This document shows positions 12,803-25,700 of a stretch of 64,000 bases of DNA, in pieces. A model generated the notes under the pieces. It was not told the origin of the DNA, did not search any database, and saw only the letters and a program-made list of their open reading frames with translations. The DNA is from Lathyrus oleraceus (lineage: Eukaryota; Streptophyta; Magnoliopsida; Fabales; Fabaceae). Numbering within the stretch: position 1 is the first letter of the stretch; each line of letters begins with the position of its first letter. A program made the position numbers and the translations under genes. The DNA lies in NCBI RefSeq assembly GCF_024323335.1, contig NC_066584.1, positions 420,027,819 through 420,091,818 of the forward strand, given 5' to 3'.

Positions 12803-14326
12803 GATGGAGAGAGCTGAATGCATGAGCTAACTCGTGTGCATGGCAAATGGATTTTGCATTGCATGGGCTTGTGTGATCATGTGGAAGACCCAATGAAGGC
12901 TGAAACAACCTGCTGAATTCATATGAAATGCAAATGGACGTGTACATTAAGTGTAATCAGCTCATGCATGGCAATTAAATTGAATTTCACAAAATGCATT
13001 TAATTCTTCATGTCTTCGAAAATGGTGCTTCTAAATTCCAAATGCAACCTTATGAGTAATGGTTAGAAAGCTTGTTGCATAAGGAACAAATGCTATGCTG
13101 ATCACAACTCCAATTGGGCCTGAGAAATTAGTGAAATTTGAGATTGAAGTGTAGGGTGCAAAACATGTATATGTGAAGTTTCCAAATTTGGCCAATGTTC
13201 AAGCCCTTCTGTCTCTGTGATGCAAGTTCCAAATGATAAAATCTTCAACATGAAAGTCGTAGATCATTTCAAGACAATCCATTTGGACTTATATTTTGCA
13301 TCATTTGGATTTTTAATGAAGAAGTTATGGGCACTTGAAGTTGGATTTTTTCACATTTCAATGCATTTGGCCCAAAGTGACCTCTAATGTTTTGCATTAT
13401 AACATGTATTTCTTTTGAGATTTTAAAATTTTTCTCAACATAACATTTGAAGTAGACACAATAATCTTTCCAATGCATTAAGTCTCACCTCAAAATCATG
13501 AAAAATGAATGCGTTGTGTTCTTGGGAAGTTGACCCAAAATTAGGGTTTCAGTCAAAATGACCTATAATGTTTTGGAATGGAAGATGACCTTCCAAGCTT
13601 CAAATCAAAATTTGATGAACATGAAAGTTGTTCCTATTGTCCTTAAGAGCATTTTTTCTCTTGAGGTCATCTCCATTTGACCAACACATAAGAATTTAGG
13701 TCTCAGTGCATTTCAAAATAGTCAGATGAATTGACTGATCCACTTCTCAAGTCCACAACTCATAACTTGATGAATTGAGGATTGAGGGCACTCAAATAAG
13801 TTCAAATATGCATGAAATGATAATCTAAAGAACTTCCCTTGATTGTATTTGACCATGGGTTGAGGTTGCTTCATGAGCAAGGCACAGTTGATGAACAGAT
13901 GAATTAGGGTTTCCTTGGGAAACACACCTCAAACCCTTTGATTTGCTTTGATCAAAATGATGAATTGAGATACTTGGGAGGCATATTTGATGGATGAGAG
14001 CTTTGGGAACCATTACCATGCTTGCTTTCATCTTCTCTTGACCATATCATTGCACAAAGGATCTCTTAGAAGCTTTTAGACCTTGTGATTGCTCAAACTG
14101 CAAACAAGAAATGTTAGTGACATATTTTTGTGCTTTTGGTTAGTGAATAAAATGAGAAAAGCAATAATATACAATTCAAGAATGCTTGGTGATCTCAAAC
14201 CACTCACAAGAGGTCCCACCCAAAGGCAAAGGGGAACCAAGATGCTCATGATCCTTGAGGCTTTGCAAAAGCAATGTTATGATGCCATGAGGGATCTTAG
14301 GGCCAAAATTGGGGTCTTACAACCAC

Positions 14327-14681
14327 CAATCATTAACTCATTGGTCAAAAAGAAAAAAGGAGAAGAAGAAGATGGAAATGGAATGTACATAATTGAAATT
14401 CAAAAATACATAACCAAAACACATTGATCAATCATGAATGGAATCAACATCAATCAATGGTAAACAGAAGTGAGATAAGGATTAGAAGTCAAGAAATAAC
14501 AAAAGTATTTTTGGTATTTTTTTGGAATTAAAATAATACATGAAATAAAATGACCAAATAAAGGTCAAACTTAATTAAGAAATTGATGAGAATATTTTTC
14601 ATAGATTCATCATCATCCAAAGATGTTGAGAAAATATTTTTGGCATTTTTGAATATCAAATGGTATTTTAAATGAATTAAA
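14327..14681 (-). mobile_element. LTR D2 segment 2, minus strand
   Basis: LTR D2 resumes after the D3 target duplication (ACTCATTGGTCAAAAAG, like 11307-11323 in D3). It is cut at 14681 by the copia-type solo LTR. Confidence 0.8.
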
Positions 14682-15678
14682 TGTAAGAACAAAATTAAGT
14701 TCTACAATAGAATTCCAGGATTTTGATGATAACTAAGGATGAAACCAAAAATGGCACCCTAACGAAATTTTTCTAAGTGTGCAGGACTCTGAACAGCAAC
14801 GAAGGACTCTGATCATTTTATTAGATACAAACACTGATCAGATATAAAGTGCTAGAAGATCAGACGCATCTAAGGAAGAAGTGCGCCCAAGAAGTTCCGA
14901 ATCTGAGCAAAGCAAGACAATAAAAAGAACCAGATGCTCTAACATCTACTGGTCTTAGTTCTGATGATCTAGAAGACTAGTACTCTGAGAAGCTCTGATG
15001 AATTCAGACATGATCTCCTTCTGAAGAATGACTCCGATACAACAAGACTCTGATGAAGATTCACCAAATCTAGAAAGAGTAACGGAAAGAATTTCTCAAT
15101 ATGGAAAGGAAATATTTTAAGAAAGAATTTATTCAGGGAGACAAAATGGTTTTAGCAAGAAACACAGAAGTAATGACATTGAATGCTCATCAAAGACCAA
15201 GATTCTGTCATCACTCCAACGGTCCTTCTCACTACTATATAAAGGACAATCTACCTCATTGAGAGATACAACAACAACGCACATAAAAAGTCATTCATAT
15301 TCTCTCTCAATTTTCACAAGCTACTGCTCATACGTGAAAACTGTTGCTCCAATATTTTGCTGTAATACTTGCTTACTCCTAGAAGCACTTTCTATTACAA
15401 ATTTATCTTGCTAAATTGCTTTTGTTCCTCAAGTGACTCTGCGTATTCTGTATACTTGAGAGGACTAAGAGATCATTCTCTTAGATGCTTGGTTGTGTAA
15501 TCTTTCAAGATTAGTGGATTAAGTCCTTTTTGAAGGCGAAATCACCTTGGCCGGGTGGACTGGAGTAGCTTTATTTTCTAAGCGAACCAATATAAAATTC
15601 TGTGTGTTCTTATTTTTTGAAAAAGCTTTTATTTTCTAAAAAAATTCAAACCCCCCTTTCTTGTTTTTCTCACCTTCA
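14682..15678 (+). mobile_element. Ty1/copia-type solo LTR
   Basis: This 997-bp LTR starts TGTAAGAACAAAATTAAGTTC and ends CTTGTTTTTCTCACCTTCA. It is flanked by perfect 5-bp repeats TTAAA at 14677-14681 and 15679-15683. The C-run followed by a T-rich end before CA is typical of legume Sirevirus-like copia LTRs. A TATA box (TATATAAAG) sits at 15236-15244. No internal region or primer site follows, so it is a solo LTR. Boundaries and target duplication are clear; the copia assignment rests on terminal-sequence style and is less certain. Confidence 0.85.
15236..15244 (+). promoter_or_regulatory. TATA box of copia-type solo LTR
   Basis: TATATAAAG lies about 555 bp into the LTR and fixes its orientation as plus. 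Confidence 0.6.
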
Positions 15679-15683
15679 TTAAA

Positions 15684-17961
15684 AACAACCAAAAAGGAAT
15701 CACAAAAATAATTAAAAATCATTTTTAGAAACTAGAATTTAAGAGAAAATTTTTGCAATTGGTCCCATATTTTTGTGATTCCAAATAAAGAAGTTATGAA
15801 TTTTTAAAATAAAATGGAATAAAAGAAATTAAAATGGAAATTCAGAAAATAGAAAAAAGCCTGAGGCGTCAGATCTCATTCCATTAATTGACGTGGCTTA
15901 TCATGTGGCTGGGAAGCGCGCGGGTATTGTGAACCTTAGTCAACAGCGTGGCACATGGTATTAAATGAAGTCAAATAGATCAACAGCCAGGATTAGAACA
16001 TGAAGAGTGGATCCAAGGGCTGAGGTTGGGACGCGTGGGGACGGTGGTGGAAACCACCGTCTTCTCCGGTGAGAAGGCCAGTTTCGGCCACCAGTTGCAG
16101 GTTTTCAAACCTCAACTAAAACGCGCGATCCCCATATCATTCGAAAGCTAGGGTGATGTACATCACCCCTGTAACCTTAGTTTCTACTCAAGATCCCTAT
16201 AGAGGAAGAAATATGAGCTAGGAAAATAAGGTGTTCAATCTGAACTTGCTCAATTCTCGAAATTAAAACCATAAATCAATTGTCTCTCACATGAGGACTT
16301 CAGAGATGCCAACCAATACAAATAATGTTCAATATCCAAAGAGATTCGAAGGAAAACAGTTGGAGTGAAAACCTTTGAAGTGCATCTTGTGTGAGCTTGA
16401 TCCAATCCAACTCTTCAGTGCAGCTTGATCTTGAAGTAACAAGGAAGCAAGACTAAGGAATTTAGAAGCCAAAGATCAACCAAGGAAGTTGAAATTTGAG
16501 CTTAAAAAGTGAAGAGAAAAATTCAGAATTCCTTTAATGGAGGGTTGGGGAATCAGTTATGCAGAGCTTCAAGCGCCTTTAGGTTAGTTTTCAAATGAAG
16601 CAAGCATGTGTATTTATAGCAAGAGCTAATGCAAGCAAGTAGAAAACTCGTGTGTGCATGAACTTGGGTCCTCCATGCATGGGCCTGTACAGGCGCATGT
16701 GAGGCCCAAAATCAATTGGTTTTGCATGCTGAACACAAATGAAAGTGAAATGGACATGCAGATGGCAATGCATAAGCTTGGGCATGGAATTTTAACATGT
16801 TATGCATAACTGAAACCAAAACTTCACCTCTTCGAAAATGTCATTTGGAAAATTGAAACATAAGCATGCGGGTAATGTTTGGAAAGGTCTTAACATAAGG
16901 AACAAATGTTATCTTGAACAAAAATCCATTTGGAGTTAGGAAAACATTGAAAACTGGCCATGAAGTTCAAAGTACAAAACATGTATATGGAAATTTTGCC
17001 AAAATGGACCAACTTTAAGCCTTTCTGTTTCAATGATGCAAGCCTCAAATGACAAAAGCTCCAACATAAAAGTTGTATATATTTTCAATACAATCAATTT
17101 GGACTTAAATTTTGAATCATTTGGATTTTTTATGAGAAAGTTTTGGGCACTTAAGTTGGAAATTTTCACATTTCAATGGCTTTGGTCCAGAGTGACCTAT
17201 AATGTTTTGTATTATCACATGTACTTATTTTAGGATTATGAAACTTTATCCAACATAACATTTGAAGTAGACATTTTAAACATTCCAATGCACTTGGTCT
17301 CACCTCCAAATCATAAAAAATGAAACAGTTAGGTCCTTGGGAAGTTGACCTAAAATTAGGGTATCAATCAAAATGACCTATAATGTTTTGAAATGAATGA
17401 TGACCTTCCAAGTTTCAAATGGATTTTTAATGAAAATGAAAGTTGTTCATATGGTTCTTAAGAATATTTTTTCTCTTGGGGTCATCTTCATTTGACAAAC
17501 ACATCAAACGTTAGGTCTCAGTGGATTTCAAAATAGTCAGATGAATTGACTGATCAACTTCTCAAGTTCAAACTTCAAATCTTGATGAATGAATGATTGA
17601 AGATACTCACATAGGCGCATATTTGCATAAACTGATGAATGAAAGAACTTCCCTATATTGTATTTGATCATGGGTTAAGGTTGCTTCATGAGCAAGGCAC
17701 AGTCAATGCACAGCTGAATTAGGGTTTCCTTGGGAAGAAATCCTCAAGCCCATTGGTTTATCTTGATCAAATTGACAAATTGAGATACTTGATAAATCAA
17801 TGGTGATCATACTCTACCTACAAAAGAGTTAGGCAAATAGAAATACATATCTTTGGTATTTTGGTTAGTAAAATTATAATATACAAGTATGATACAATCA
17901 CAAGGTGCTTGGTGATCTCTCCCAAAACAAACCCAATGAAAAAGGGGTAAGGAGGTGATAC
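15684..17961 (-). mobile_element. LTR D2 segment 3 (U3 side), minus strand
   Basis: LTR D2 continues after the copia solo LTR, with a reversed TATA box TATTTATA at 16611-16618. It stops at 17961, where LTR D4 begins with a canonical TG. Compared with D3, roughly 80 to 100 bp of the LTR start is missing. The three segments sum to about 4.5 kb. Confidence 0.8.
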
Positions 17962-20593
17962 TGTAAGACCCTAATTTTGACCCTAAGATCCCTCATGGCA
18001 TCATATCATTGCACATTGCATTTGCCTCAAGGATCATAACATCTTGGCCCCTTACCTCTTGGTTGGGATTGTGTGAGTTGGTTTGAGACCACCAAGCATG
18101 CTTGAATTTTATATTATTGCTTTTCTTATTTTTGTTCGGTAACCAAAAGCACAAAAATATGTCAGAAACATCTTTTGTTTTGTAGCTTAAGCAATCATAA
18201 GATCCAAGGCTCCTAGGAGGCCCCTATGCTGAAAGAATGGCCAGATGAAGTTGAAAGCAATCATGAAAATGGTTCAAAAAGCTCTCAATCATCATATATG
18301 CCTCCCAAGCATCTCAATTTGTCAATTTGATCAAGATAAACCAAAGGGCTTGAGGATTGTTTCCCAAGGAAACCCTAATTCAATTGTGCATCAACTGTGC
18401 CTTGCTCATTAAGCAACCTCAACCCATGATCAAATACAATCAAGGGAAGTTCTTTAATTCATCATTTCATGCATATATGGGCCTATGTGAGTGTCCTCAA
18501 TCATCATTTCATCAAGATTTGAAGTTTGGACTTGAGAAGTTGATCAGTCAATTCACCTGACTATTCTGAAATCCACTGAGACCTAACTTTTTATGTGTTT
18601 GTCAAATGAAGATGACCCCAAGAGCAAAAATGTTATTAAGAACCATATTAACAACTTTCATGTTCATCAAAAATTTATTTGAAGCTTTGAAGGTCATCAT
18701 CCATTTCAAAACATTATAGGTCATTTTGACTGAAACCCTAATTTTGGGTCAAATTCTCAAAGACCTAACTCACTCATTTTTCATGATTTTGAGGTGGGAT
18801 CAAATGCATTATAAATTTTAATATGTCTAATTCATTTTTTATGTTGGACAAAATTTCATAATCCTAAAAGAAGTACATGTGATAATACAAAACATTATAG
18901 GTCACTTTGGACCAAAGTCATTGAAATATGAAAAAGTCCAACTTCAAGTGCCCATAACTTTCCCATCAAAAATCCAAATGATTCCAAATTTGAGTCCAAA
19001 TTGTTTGTATTGAAAAGATCTACAACCTTGATGTTGAAGGTTTTGTCATTTCAGGCTTGCATCATTGAAACAGAAGGGCTTGAAGTTGGTCCATTTTGGC
19101 AAAATTCACATACACATGTTTTACACATTGAACTTTATGACCAGTTTTCATTAATTTCCCAACTCCAAATGGATTTTTGTTCAACATAACAATTGTTCCT
19201 CATGTCAAGACCTTTACAACCATTACCCACAAGGCCATGTTTCATTTTGGTAAGGGGTATTTTCGAAGAGGTGAAAGTTTGGGTGCATTTATGGAAACCA
19301 TGTGAAAACTTCATGCACACTCATTTACAATGCCATGTACCCGTCCAATTCATCTTAATGTGATCTCAGCATGCTAAACCAATTGCATTTGGGCCTCCCA
19401 TGCGCCTGTACAGGCCCATGCATGGAGGCCCTCATTCCACATGCACATGAAGTTTACATGACTTACATCACCTTATGCTATAAATAGAGATGCTCAGCTT
19501 CATTCATGATCAACCTTAAGGCGCATTACATGCTGCAGAATTGAATTCCACACCTCACCTAAAGGAATTTTGCATTTTCTCTTCAATTTTTCAGTTTCAA
19601 CTTTCAACTTCCTTGGTTGATTATTGAACTCTAATTCCTTAGCCTCACTTCATTTCCATCTCAAGATCAAGCTGAAGCAAAGAGTTGGAAGAGATCGTGC
19701 TTCATAGAGTTGCACTTCAAAGGTTGTTGTTCAAACTTGTTCAATTTGAATCTCACTGGATCTTGCTCATTTCTTGTGTTTGTTGGCTCCTCTGAAGTCG
19801 TCTCATAAGAGGCAATTGAATTGTGTATTTAATTTCATGAATCCATTAAGTTCAGTTTGAACTCCATGATTTTCTATCTCTGATTTCTCCTCCTATGAGA
19901 TTCTAGAGAAGAAACCAATGGCACAAGGGTGATGTACATCACCCCAGCTTTCCAATGATATGAGGATCGCGTGTTTTCATCATGTTTTTATAACTTGCAA
20001 CTTCCACCGGAGCTTGCATGCTCGTCGGAGAAGATGATGGTGTACACCACCGTCGCCGTTGCCAGATTTAATTTGGACCGTTTGATTGCATCTCTAGTTT
20101 GAAGCGTGGCCTTTAGATCTTATGACTTTTAATAATGCATTATGCTTCGCCTTTGACTCTGGATCACCATGAGCGCGCGCATGAGGACCCTTGGATGTGC
20201 CACATCATTTAATGAAACAGATTCAACGCGCCAGGCTTTTTGCATTTTCTGATTTATTCATTTTATTTTCTTTATTTCATTTTATTTCAAAAATTCATAT
20301 CTTCTTCATTTTAAATCCAAATATTATGGGACCAATTGCATTATTTCTCTTTTTAAATCTAGTTTCTGAAAATGAATTTTAATATTTTTTATTTTGTCAT
20401 TTGATACTTTTTGTGAATTTTCTCTTTCTGGTTATTTTTAATTCATTTTAAATAGTTTCCAATAATTCATTTTAGGTTTTTGTTCTCTTTCTAACCATTC
20501 CTTTGGATAAATAGAAGTGCGGTGGCGACTCGACTTGTATGATTTACCTTGGATTTAGTCAATATCTCTAATGGTAACGAATACCCCGCTACA
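17962..20593 (+). mobile_element. LTR D4, plus strand, internally deleted
   Basis: It has canonical ends (TGTAAGACCC to CCCCGCTACA) but is only 2632 bp. Near 20474 the sequence jumps from mid-LTR to the conserved LTR end, so about 2.3 kb including the AGTA hairpin is missing. The TATA box is at 19479-19486. Flanking bases are GATAC on the left and GTGAC on the right, so there is no clean target duplication. The left neighbour is LTR D2 and the right neighbour is integrase coding sequence. This suggests recombination between two insertions. Confidence 0.85.
19479..19486 (+). promoter_or_regulatory. TATA box of LTR D4
   Basis: TATAAATA at the same relative position, about 1.5 kb from the LTR start, as in D1. 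Confidence 0.6.
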
Positions 20594-21329
20594 GTGACCA
20601 GGCAGGTGGTTGTGAAGTTCATCAAGAATCAACTCATATGCCGTTATGGTGTGCCAGATAAGATCATTACTGATAATGGATTTAACTTGAACAACAAGAT
20701 GATGAAAGAGCTGTCTAGCGAGTCAAGATTGCATATCATAATTCTTCTCCTTACAGACCCAAGATGAATGGGGATGTTGAAGCTGCTAATAAGAATATTA
20801 AGAAGATTATCCAGAAGATGGTTGTTATGTACAAGGATTGGCATGAGATGCTGCCATTTGACTTGCATGGTTATCGTACATCCGTCCGCACTTCAACAGG
20901 GGCAACCCCTTTCTCCCTTGTATATGGCATGGAGGTTGTGCTCCCCGTAAAAGTTGAGATCCCATCAATTAGAGTTTGATGGAAGACAAGTTGACTTAGG
21001 CTGAATGGGTTCAGAGTCGTTATGACCAGTTGAACTTAATTGAAGAGAAGAGATTAACTGCCATGTGCCATGGTCAGTTATATCAGCAAAGGATGAAGAA
21101 AGCCTTTGATAAGAAGGTCAAGCCTCGTGTGTTCCGAGAAGGTGACCTTGTGCTCAAGAAAGTCTTGTCTTTCGCGCCCGATTCCAGGGGCAAGTGGACT
21201 CCAAACTATGAAGGTCCATATGTTGTTAAGAGCGCCTTTTCAGGCGGTGCTTTGATACTTACAACTATGGATGGGGAGGATTTCACTCGTCCTGTGAATT
21301 CAGATGCAGTTAAAAAATACTTCGCCTAA
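20594..21329 (+). pseudogene. Integrase C-terminal half of a Ty3/gypsy Tat element
   Basis: Integrase inserts retrotransposon cDNA into chromosomes. This remnant starts within the catalytic core. The second catalytic Asp is visible in IITDNG (about 20666-20680) and the catalytic Glu in NGDVEAANKN (about 20767). A GATPFSLVYG stretch follows, and the C-terminus has a GPYVV motif (about 21210) and ends SDAVKKYFA. The first catalytic Asp lies upstream and is lost, because LTR D4 abuts the coding region. A frameshift near 20755-20765 and a stop between 20979 and 21030 break the frame. The element is dead here. Its C-terminal end is very close to the integrase remnant of element 1 at 37840-38085. 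Confidence 0.88.
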
Positions 21330-22400
21330 AATAAAAACAGAATAGCTCGCTAAGTTAAAAACCCGAAAGGGCGGCTTAGGCAAAAATGAGTGTCTCGGTG
21401 GATTGAAAACCCGAAAGGGCGATCCAGGAAAAAATTAGAGACATGAAAAAATGAATATATATATATCCCGCTAGATTGAGTACCTCACCCTGGGGCAATC
21501 TAGGCAAAAATTAGGGATTTCGCAAGTAACTGCATCCTGACAAGATTTTGCCCTTTCAGCTATCATCTGTTAGAGATTCTCGCTCAGTCATCGTCAACTG
21601 AAGCTTCAAATACATTGGATTCGCAGTTGGTGGAGAAATGGCCATTATGTTCAATGTAGCCCTTTTCCAATATATATCACCAATTTCAAATTTGTAAAGA
21701 GCCATGGAGTCTTGCCATTTGCAGACTACCATTCCATCAAATAAATTTGAGCCTTTATCCAATTCTTTGCACTCTTCTTTGTTTCTGTTTAACAAATGTT
21801 TGCATGTTTTAATTGATAAATATCATATTTTTAAATAAATAAAGTTTTTATAAAACTGTTTTTAAACAAAGTGAACATTCACAATGAGAAAAAGGATAAT
21901 TGGGACATCATCAGTGCTCTCCCAAGGATAGTATGATCTCCAAAGGGGTAAGGAATTTGTTCATATTCCTGGCATACTTGTATCCTCTTTATTTTCTTTC
22001 AGGTTGTCTCCTCCGCGAGCGCAGAAGAAGGTTAAGCCTCACCAAATTCCTCAGAGAGTCTGGAGCTTTGGTCCTAATTTGTTTAGAGGAGTATACCTCT
22101 AACCCCCTCAACTCCCAAAGAGTCTGGTGTTTGGAGTTTTGCCTTGGTCTTCTAGCTCCCCAGTTGAGTCTAAATTTAGCATTTGTGTTATCAATTATAT
22201 GGTTGTCATCCCTTGTGTGGATTGACCTAAAATCCCTTATATATTGATAAATTGATATGCTATCTCTTTCGAGGAAGTTGGTATTCCCTTTTTCATATTG
22301 GAATTCTCCCGCAGAGTGAGCAGGAAATCCCAGCATGAGTGGAATTTGCAAACAAGTTGATTTGTAGCTTATCCCCAACGGATTCGCGTACAGTACTCTT
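21330..22400 (+). other. 3' UTR of the integrase-bearing element
   Basis: After the integrase stop there are three repeat units at about 21345-21515. Each ends AGGCAAAAAT or similar, and two hold the hairpin core CCCGAAAGGG. The rest (to 22400) is non-coding 3' UTR with no visible gene. It ends abruptly at minus-strand LTR C, so the element's own polypurine tract and 3' LTR are absent. A short AT run is near 21455. Confidence 0.6.
21345..21500 (+). repeat. GNRA-capped hairpin units after integrase
   Basis: The units read TAAGTTAAAAACCCGAAAGG followed by GCGGCTTA, then GGATTGAAAACCCGAAAGGG followed by CGATCC. A third has TAGATT paired with AATCTA. The inner CCC-GAAA-GGG stem is constant while the outer stem differs but stays paired. 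Matching units lie at 38205-38305 and 46855-46950. Confidence 0.55.
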
Positions 22401-22614
22401 TGTAGCGAGGTATTCGTTACCATTAGAGATATTGACTAAATCTAAGGTAAACCATACAAGTCGAGTCGCCACCACACTTCTATTTATCCAAAGGAATGGT
22501 TAGAAAGCGAAAGAAAACCTAAAAGTTTTAGCGAATCAAAAACTAGTAAAAATGTCAGAGATCTGGGTAAGGGGGTTGGTTATGCAATGAGAAGGTTTTA
22601 AGCACCCAAAACAT

Positions 22615-22630
22615 CCTAGGTACTCCTAGG
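22615..22630 (-). promoter_or_regulatory. U5 AGTA-loop hairpin, LTR C
   Basis: On the minus strand it reads CCTAGG-AGTA-CCTAGG, as in D3, though LTR C is otherwise a different family. The conserved CATAACCAACCCCC stretch follows. Confidence 0.6.
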
Positions 22631-22720
22631 GAGCCCTTTTCTTAAGTGTTGTTCTAGTCTAAAGGGTGTAGGTATATCTAAAGTACTATTTACTAAAAGG
22701 AAGGTTAAAAGAAAATGACT

Positions 22721-22790
22721 CGCAAGGATGTCGCATCCACTGCCTACGTATCTCATCTGAGTATGAGAATTAGAGTCTTCGTAGCTCGGC
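22721..22790 (-). promoter_or_regulatory. U5 two-hairpin module, LTR C
   Basis: On the minus strand it reads GAGCTACG, then TCTCAT and ATGAGA flanking a short loop, then TACGTAGGCA, then GGATG-CGA-CATCC. It is nearly the same as the second module of element 1 LTRs. Confidence 0.6.
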
Positions 22791-25700
22791 TAACTAGGGG
22801 TTAAGGATTGCTATCTGAACATGGACTTACAAAATAGGACACCAGCTGTGTCAAAGGAGGGTGGGCAGTGTGTTCAACGTCCTAGTAGTAGGTGTCGCAG
22901 CTCGCTGAATCGAGTCTTAGGCAGTTACCTCTTTGCAATAGAACGGACTGACATGCCACAAGATCGGAGACGCACGGAAGGTCTAAAAGTGGGGAAGATC
23001 TGCTCTAGAGTTGTCATGCAATATGGACCTATGTGTTAGGATTTACAAAGGGGAACATTTACCTAATGTTAGCATGCAAAGAATAAGGGAATTCTACCTA
23101 TGTTATCATACAAAGGGTTCTACCTAATGAGTGCTACCTAAACGGAACAAGAGTCGACGGATGGAGCGCGGAGAGGAGTTACGGATAAGGGTAGATATCG
23201 ATGCCGGAGGCAATTGACTTACAGGTAGATGGCAATGCCTGAGGCAATCGACTTATAAGAGGATGGATGAATGCGTGCTGGTTCTGTTAAGTTTTGAAAA
23301 TGATTACTCGACGTTGGATCGAGCTTTTGATCTTATTTTGAAATGGTTATCGGATGTTCGTTTTAATTCTTGTATTAACAGGTGACTAAAGAAATAAAGA
23401 AATAAATATTATACACTTTACGGGAGAGGGGTACATTTGTTATGAATGGGGATTGTTCATGGCAAACAAACAATAAGAATATATGCCTCATACATCATAC
23501 AAGTAGACAACAGTTATCAATCAGATCGGATAAATAAACAATATATAATCAAACTAAAGAATCAAATAATGGAGCATTTAAACAATGCATGGGAGTATGA
23601 ACATGTTAAATAATCAAGCAATAGAAAGCATGAATGAGAGAAACAAGTATAAAAGATAACAGATGAATCAAACAGATGAAAATATGCACACGAAGGGTCC
23701 ACTGAATAATTTAATCAGGAAATGAGGTAAGGACCAAATAAAATCAAGGTAAAAGTCCTCTAATACATGGCATATGAGATGAACGAGGGAGGATCAAAAG
23801 ATCTCTTCAATTTCCATAAGCAATCCCTAAGTCAAACATCGATCATAAAGAAGTCAACTGAAAATTCAAGTCAACTTAAAAAATAACAAATAAATAGCAA
23901 ACTAATCAAGAAAATTATGAAAAATTAAACTAAACAAGTTGGGGTCAGGACATCATCATCCCTCAAAAAGATTTTAAAAATAACGAAAATTGGTACATAT
24001 ATTAATTAAAATAAAATAGAAGTCAAATTAAATGTCCACCAACCAAACTAGGTCAAAAATAAATCCAAAATTAATTGAAAATATGAAATAAAATTCCAAG
24101 AAAAGGTCAGGTTGACCATGAGACAGTGGTCAACCTTCATCCCAAAAATCAAATGCTAACAATAATTTTAAGTCATAAAAATAAAATCAATAAAAAAAAG
24201 TGTGTTAAAATGGACCAGTTAGAATAAATAATTAAAATAAAATATTAATATTAAAAAAACACAAAAATAAAAATTATATAAAATTGAATAAAACATTAAG
24301 AAAAGTGAAAAATATTTTTGGGTAATTTTATGGACGAAGAAAATATTTTAAATAAGAAAAAGAAATATGAAAATGGAAGGATTAATGGTGATGAACATGG
24401 TAAGCAATCGTAGATATATCAAAACATGGCCATGGAAGAGATGATTACCTAATGGAAAATAGAAGTGGAATGGAATCTGATATGTGATGAAGCTTTGCCT
24501 CCTTGCCACGAAATTCCAATGCCCCTTTAGGGTTAGGGTTTCAGCTTCTTAAATAGGGTGGATTAGGTGTTCTCATGGGCTTTTTAATAAGTGATTTATC
24601 CATAAGAATAAAAGTGTGAAGTGAGGTGTAAAATGTTGTTATTTTGGGCCAAACTTAAGTGAATGGATGTCCAATGCATGGCCAAAAGAGGTAAAAAATG
24701 TGATTGGTTTGTGCAGCATGCTTAGAAAATCTGATTGGGCCAGCCAGGCCCAAAATTTGCCTAGAAAATCAAGTCATGGTGCCCACTTTAAATGAATGTA
24801 TCTCTCAAACCATGGATCCAAATGAGATGATTCCAAAAGGATGTGAAAGAGGACATGGCAAGGTACAATTGTTGTGAAGAAAGTATTTTCAAATAATGCC
24901 TTGAAGTGCAAGAAAACTGGCCAAGAAGTCTTGACAAATTTTGAAGATTTTGGACTTAGAAATTTTTCTAAGTGTCTTAAAAAAATGTCTCACTTTGACT
25001 AAGCATAACTTTCTCAATTCTAATCCAAATGGAGCAAACTTTATATCTCTAGAAAGCTTGGTACAATAGGAACAACTTTCATGTTGGAGAACTTTTCAAA
25101 TGGAGCTTTTATTGTGATGCAAAATGGGCTTAAAGTGAGTGCACAATCATGAAAACTTGCCCTAAATGGAAAGTCAACCATTTCCAAATTAAGTAACTTT
25201 TTAAATTCCTGATTAAATGATGAATCCATGATCCAACTTGACCAAATTTCACATGTAGGATCCCCTAGGCATGGATTTTGAGATTCCACTCTCAAAATGT
25301 CAGGAGTTGAGTTTTCTGGCCCTACAGTTGACTTTTCCCAAACTGTCTGATTCCCGATTCCATTGATCAATTGAAGCACTTCTAGCTCAAATAAAGAGCT
25401 GATTTTTTGTATGTAGACCCTTGTGGACATATGGAGGGCCATGGAAAAGAGTTTCACCCAAAGAATCAGAAATAAACTGATTTTATACCAAACCCTAGTT
25501 TTAGGGCAAAATGATCAGGAACTGATTGCACTGATTGCCAATGGATCTTTCTGAGATAATTGTGAATCTTCCTAGGCCAAGATGCCTCTTTAATCATGAC
25601 ATGGATGAGCTCCTCTACTTCCAACCAAACATTACCTGTTGCAGGTAGCCATGAAACCCTAATTTTTGATTAAATCCAGATGAACACTCTGATAGCTTTG

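Larger units (their letters stand above)
9393..14321 (-). mobile_element. Solo LTR D3 with intact target-site duplication
   Basis: This complete 4929-bp LTR on the minus strand begins TGTAGCGGGG and ends GGGGTCTTACA on the plus strand. It is flanked by the direct repeat ACCAC at 9388-9392 and 14322-14326. There is no internal region, so it is a solo LTR left by recombination between the two LTRs of one insertion. It sits inside LTR D2, a same-family, same-strand LTR. It holds a TATA box (12795-12802), an AGTA hairpin (9607-9622) and a U5 module (9731-9796). The short frames inside are not genes. Confidence 0.93.

Noticed and set aside
14089..14427. Plus-strand frame of 112 codons
   Set aside because: Spans the end of solo LTR D3, its target duplication and LTR D2; a chance frame.
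21989..22423. Minus-strand frame of 144 codons
   Set aside because: Crosses the boundary between a retrotransposon 3' UTR and LTR C, so it cannot be an old gene; no recognisable product.
25041..25457. Minus-strand frame of 138 codons in LTR C
   Set aside because: Lies inside an LTR, matches no family I recognise, and lacks coding character.
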